Source of the DNA: UBA6163 sp041753075
GTDB taxonomy: Bacteria > Planctomycetota > Planctomycetia > Pirellulales > Pirellulaceae
NCBI GenBank assembly: GCA_041753075.1
Contig: JBGSVE010000114.1
Coordinates: forward strand, 1 to 64,000
Reading direction: 5' to 3'
DNA length: 64,000 nt
The notes beneath the pieces are model-generated. The model was given only the letters and a program-made list of their open reading frames with translations, was not told the DNA's origin and ran no database searches. Of this stretch, positions 62,214 through 64,000 are shown one piece after another. Every line of letters begins with the position of its first letter. Within the stretch, counting starts at the first letter, position 1. A program made the translations under genes and the position numbers.

Positions 62214-63722
62214 TTGAGCTTGCCGTTGATCGCACTAGTCAAAATGGAATCGACCAAGGCCGACCTGTTGACGAGCAAGGCTGATTGCTTGGTCGTTGGC
62301 ATTGGTGACAACGGTGCGCTATCGACCGCGGCGATTGATCTCGACAAGCTCGCTGGCGGTTGGGTCAGTCAATCAATCAAGTCCGGCGCGCTGAAGACCA
62401 AGCGTGGCGAGTTGACGTTGATGCCCGCGATTCCCGCGATTGGCACGGGCACGTCCGCCCCGGCGACGTTGATGTTTGTTGGTGTTGGTGACATTGAAAA
62501 GCTGCGCCGAGGCCAAGCGTTCGATTTAGGTGCGGCGATGATGCGGCGATTGGTCGATGCGCCGCGCGAGCGAGTGGTGGTTTCACTTGCGGGATTGATC
62601 GCCGACGAGCTCCATGATGCCGTGGTTGCTGGAGCGATGATGGGTTGTGATGGCGAATCGATTTACATGGCCGAACCAAAAATCAATCCGCCGCAGGTGA
62701 TTGCGTGGCATGGTTTTGGCGATGCGAGTATCGCGCAGGGAGCGATCATTGGCGATTCGATCAATACGACCCGGCGTATGGTCAACGAACCGGCCAATCA
62801 TATTTACCCTGAGTCATTCGCCGACGCGGCCAGCGCGATTGCGGCCGACGTTGGTTTGGCAATCGAAGTTTGGGACGAGAAACGGTTGGAGTCCGAGGGT
62901 TGTCGCGCGATTCTGGCCGTTGGTGCCGCGTCAATTCGTCCGCCGCGTTTGGTGATCATGAAGTATCAAGGCGGTGACAACTCTCAACCTTGGGTTGCTC
63001 TAGTTGGTAAGGGTGTGACGTTTGACAGCGGTGGACTGTCGATCAAGCCAACTGACGGCATGGTCGACATGAAGTGCGATATGGCCGGTGCCGCGACGGT
63101 GTTGGGAACGATGCGCGCGATCGCGTTGCTGAAGATAAAAGTGAACGTGATTGGTCTGTGCGGTCTCGCCGAGAACATGATCAGCGGCACGGCATTCAAA
63201 CTTGGTGATGTGATTGAAGCTCGCAACGGCACGACGATCGAGATACTCAATACCGACGCTGAAGGCCGCGTGGTGCTTGCCGACACACTCGACGTCGCCG
63301 TTCAGCACAAGCCCGTCGCAATCGTTGACTTGGCGACATTGACCGGCGCCTGCATGGTGGCGCTGGGCCGTGATGTGGCCGGGCTAATGACAAACGACGA
63401 ACCGCTTTGTGAGGCGCTGGGTCAAGCGGCCGAGGCCGAAGGCGAGTTGGTTTGGAAGCTGCCGATGTTCGATTTCTACGGCGAGCAAATCAAGAGCAAG
63501 GTCGCCGACATCAAGAATACCGGCGACGCACGCTGGGGCGGCGCGATCACGGCGGCCAAATTCTTGGAATGCTTTGTCGGCAATGCACCCTGGGTCCATA
63601 TCGACATCGCCGGCCCCGCGTTTGCGGAGTCGAGCAAGCCGCACCGTGATGCAGGTGCGACCGGTGTGATGCTACGAACGCTTGTGGCCTGGCTGAACGA
63701 CCGCGCTGCTGGAAAGCCATAG
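62214..63722 (+). CDS. pepA: Leucyl aminopeptidase (M17 family)
   Basis: I chose TTG 62214, with AAGGA eight bases upstream (62201-62205); other in-frame starts lie at TTG 62196 and ATG 62244. The product is 502 residues. The C-terminal catalytic domain has VALVGKGVTFDSGGLSIKPT (metal Lys and Asp), DMKCDMAGAATVLGTMRAIA, EARNGTTIEILNTDAEGRVV (the NTDAEGR signature), and WGGAITAAKFLECFVGNAPW. The N-terminal DUF-like domain is present. It releases N-terminal amino acids with two metal ions, in the cytoplasm. The 140 bases after it show nothing definite. Confidence 0.94.
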   Translation: MSLPLIALVKMESTKADLLTSKADCLVVGIGDNGALSTAAIDLDKLAGGWVSQSIKSGALKTKRGELTLMPAIPAIGTGTSAPATLMFVGVGDIEKLRRGQAFDLGAAMMRRLVDAPRERVVVSLAGLIADELHDAVVAGAMMGCDGESIYMAEPKINPPQVIAWHGFGDASIAQGAIIGDSINTTRRMVNEPANHIYPESFADAASAIAADVGLAIEVWDEKRLESEGCRAILAVGAASIRPPRLVIMKYQGGDNSQPWVALVGKGVTFDSGGLSIKPTDGMVDMKCDMAGAATVLGTMRAIALLKIKVNVIGLCGLAENMISGTAFKLGDVIEARNGTTIEILNTDAEGRVVLADTLDVAVQHKPVAIVDLATLTGACMVALGRDVAGLMTNDEPLCEALGQAAEAEGELVWKLPMFDFYGEQIKSKVADIKNTGDARWGGAITAAKFLECFVGNAPWVHIDIAGPAFAESSKPHRDAGATGVMLRTLVAWLNDRAAGKP

Positions 63723-63863
63723 TGATGACACATCACTTTTCGTTGTCGGTTTGGCAATCGATGATGGTGTCGTCGTTTTCGACGGTGTCGCGGGCACATT
63801 GGAGTCGCGACCGAGTGGGTTCGGTGTTGACCAAAGAGACGATAGGTCGCGGTTATCCAAAAT

Positions 63864-64000
63864 CTAAGCCTTTGGTTTAGAACTGCCTGGCCAAAACTTT
63901 TTCCAGCGGCTTTCCGAGGATTCTGCTTCTTCGCTGGCGACGCCTTCTTCGGGTTGGACTTCTCCGGAAAGCTTCGCCACCATGTCGCGCATCGCTAACG
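63864..64000 (-). CDS. C-terminal end of an unidentified protein (runs off the window)
   Basis: The minus strand from the window edge reads MRDMVAKLSGEVQPEEGVAS and ESSESRWKKFWPGSSKPKA to TAG at 63864-63866. The low-complexity Glu/Ser segment and basic end look like the tail of a cytoplasmic protein. Too little is visible to name it. Confidence 0.45.
   Translation of the reverse strand, partial: LAMRDMVAKLSGEVQPEEGVASEEAESSESRWKKFWPGSSKPKA

Noticed and set aside
1..64000. CRISPR arrays, rRNA or tRNA genes, prophage
   Set aside because: I saw no regularly spaced repeats, no conserved rRNA segments, no cloverleaf with T-loop and anticodon pattern, and no capsid, terminase or tail genes.

Overview
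The window looks like a chromosomal piece of a planctomycete (Pirellulales/Rhodopirellula type). The reasons are the lineage-typical families present (DUF1501/DUF1800 pair, DUF1559 pilin-like protein, DUF1552 remnant, Tat-exported Gfo/Idh, enolase-superfamily and NHL proteins, a heme c/prenyltransferase-repeat protein, a PEP-CTERM tail) and a dnaA-dnaN-dciA block on the minus strand at 48.4-51.4 kb. The replication origin therefore probably lies in or beside the window. No rRNA, tRNA or CRISPR array was recognised.

Layout. 0-8 kb is a decayed accessory zone. It holds an in-frame-deleted SpoU methylase, SnoaL and MarR fragments, an HTH protein, an amber-interrupted PIN toxin, intact astB, a broken beta-helix protein, a small-protein/nucleotidyltransferase pair, a DUF4345 membrane protein, and a dioxygenase gene fused in frame to the 3' part of an IS256-type transposase. 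7.9-12.4 kb is a DUF1800/DUF1501/secreted-protein operon with a strong palindrome in it. 12.6-14.1 kb holds two frameshifted genes. 14.3-19.9 kb is a two-component system divergent from a MacA/MacB-type efflux system, with tandem GATACAA repeats between them. 20.6-25.8 kb has two tandem purine nucleoside phosphorylases and a HerA-like ATPase/methyltransferase pair. 25.8-27.1 kb is another patch of fused fragments.

27.1-37.8 kb is mostly intact housekeeping: a GntP permease, a quinol-monooxygenase-like protein, a four-ACT aspartate kinase next to an ApgM-type enzyme (candidate homoserine kinase), a lipoprotein esterase, a methyltransferase, a ComM/YifB ATPase and a PP2C phosphatase. 37.9-42.1 kb carries an NHL protein and a likely sugar/polyol catabolic set (TIM-barrel isomerase, Zn-type alcohol dehydrogenase, HPS-like lyase). 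42.4-48.2 kb is a second decayed zone: a frameshifted lipoprotein, a DUF1559 remnant, collapsed ECF sigma and FecR/PEP-CTERM genes, a truncated dehydratase, a LarA-like deletion fusion and a frameshifted XRE regulator, with one intact Gfo/Idh gene. 48.4-56.7 kb holds replication and chromosome genes (dciA, dnaN, dnaA, a cysteine desulfurase, scpB with a very acidic tail) and an SPFH/NAD-kinase-like pair. 56.7-64 kb has a PfkB kinase, hrpB, a UbiD-type decarboxylase, pepA and the end of one more gene.

The main theme is the contrast between intact core operons and patches in which genes are reduced to fused ends by deletions, in-frame stops and single-base frameshifts. I found no single convincing new defence or metabolic system. 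The best leads are the HerA-like/methyltransferase pair, the nucleotidyltransferase pair, the SPFH/NAD-kinase-like pair, the aspartate kinase/ApgM neighbourhood and the efflux operator.
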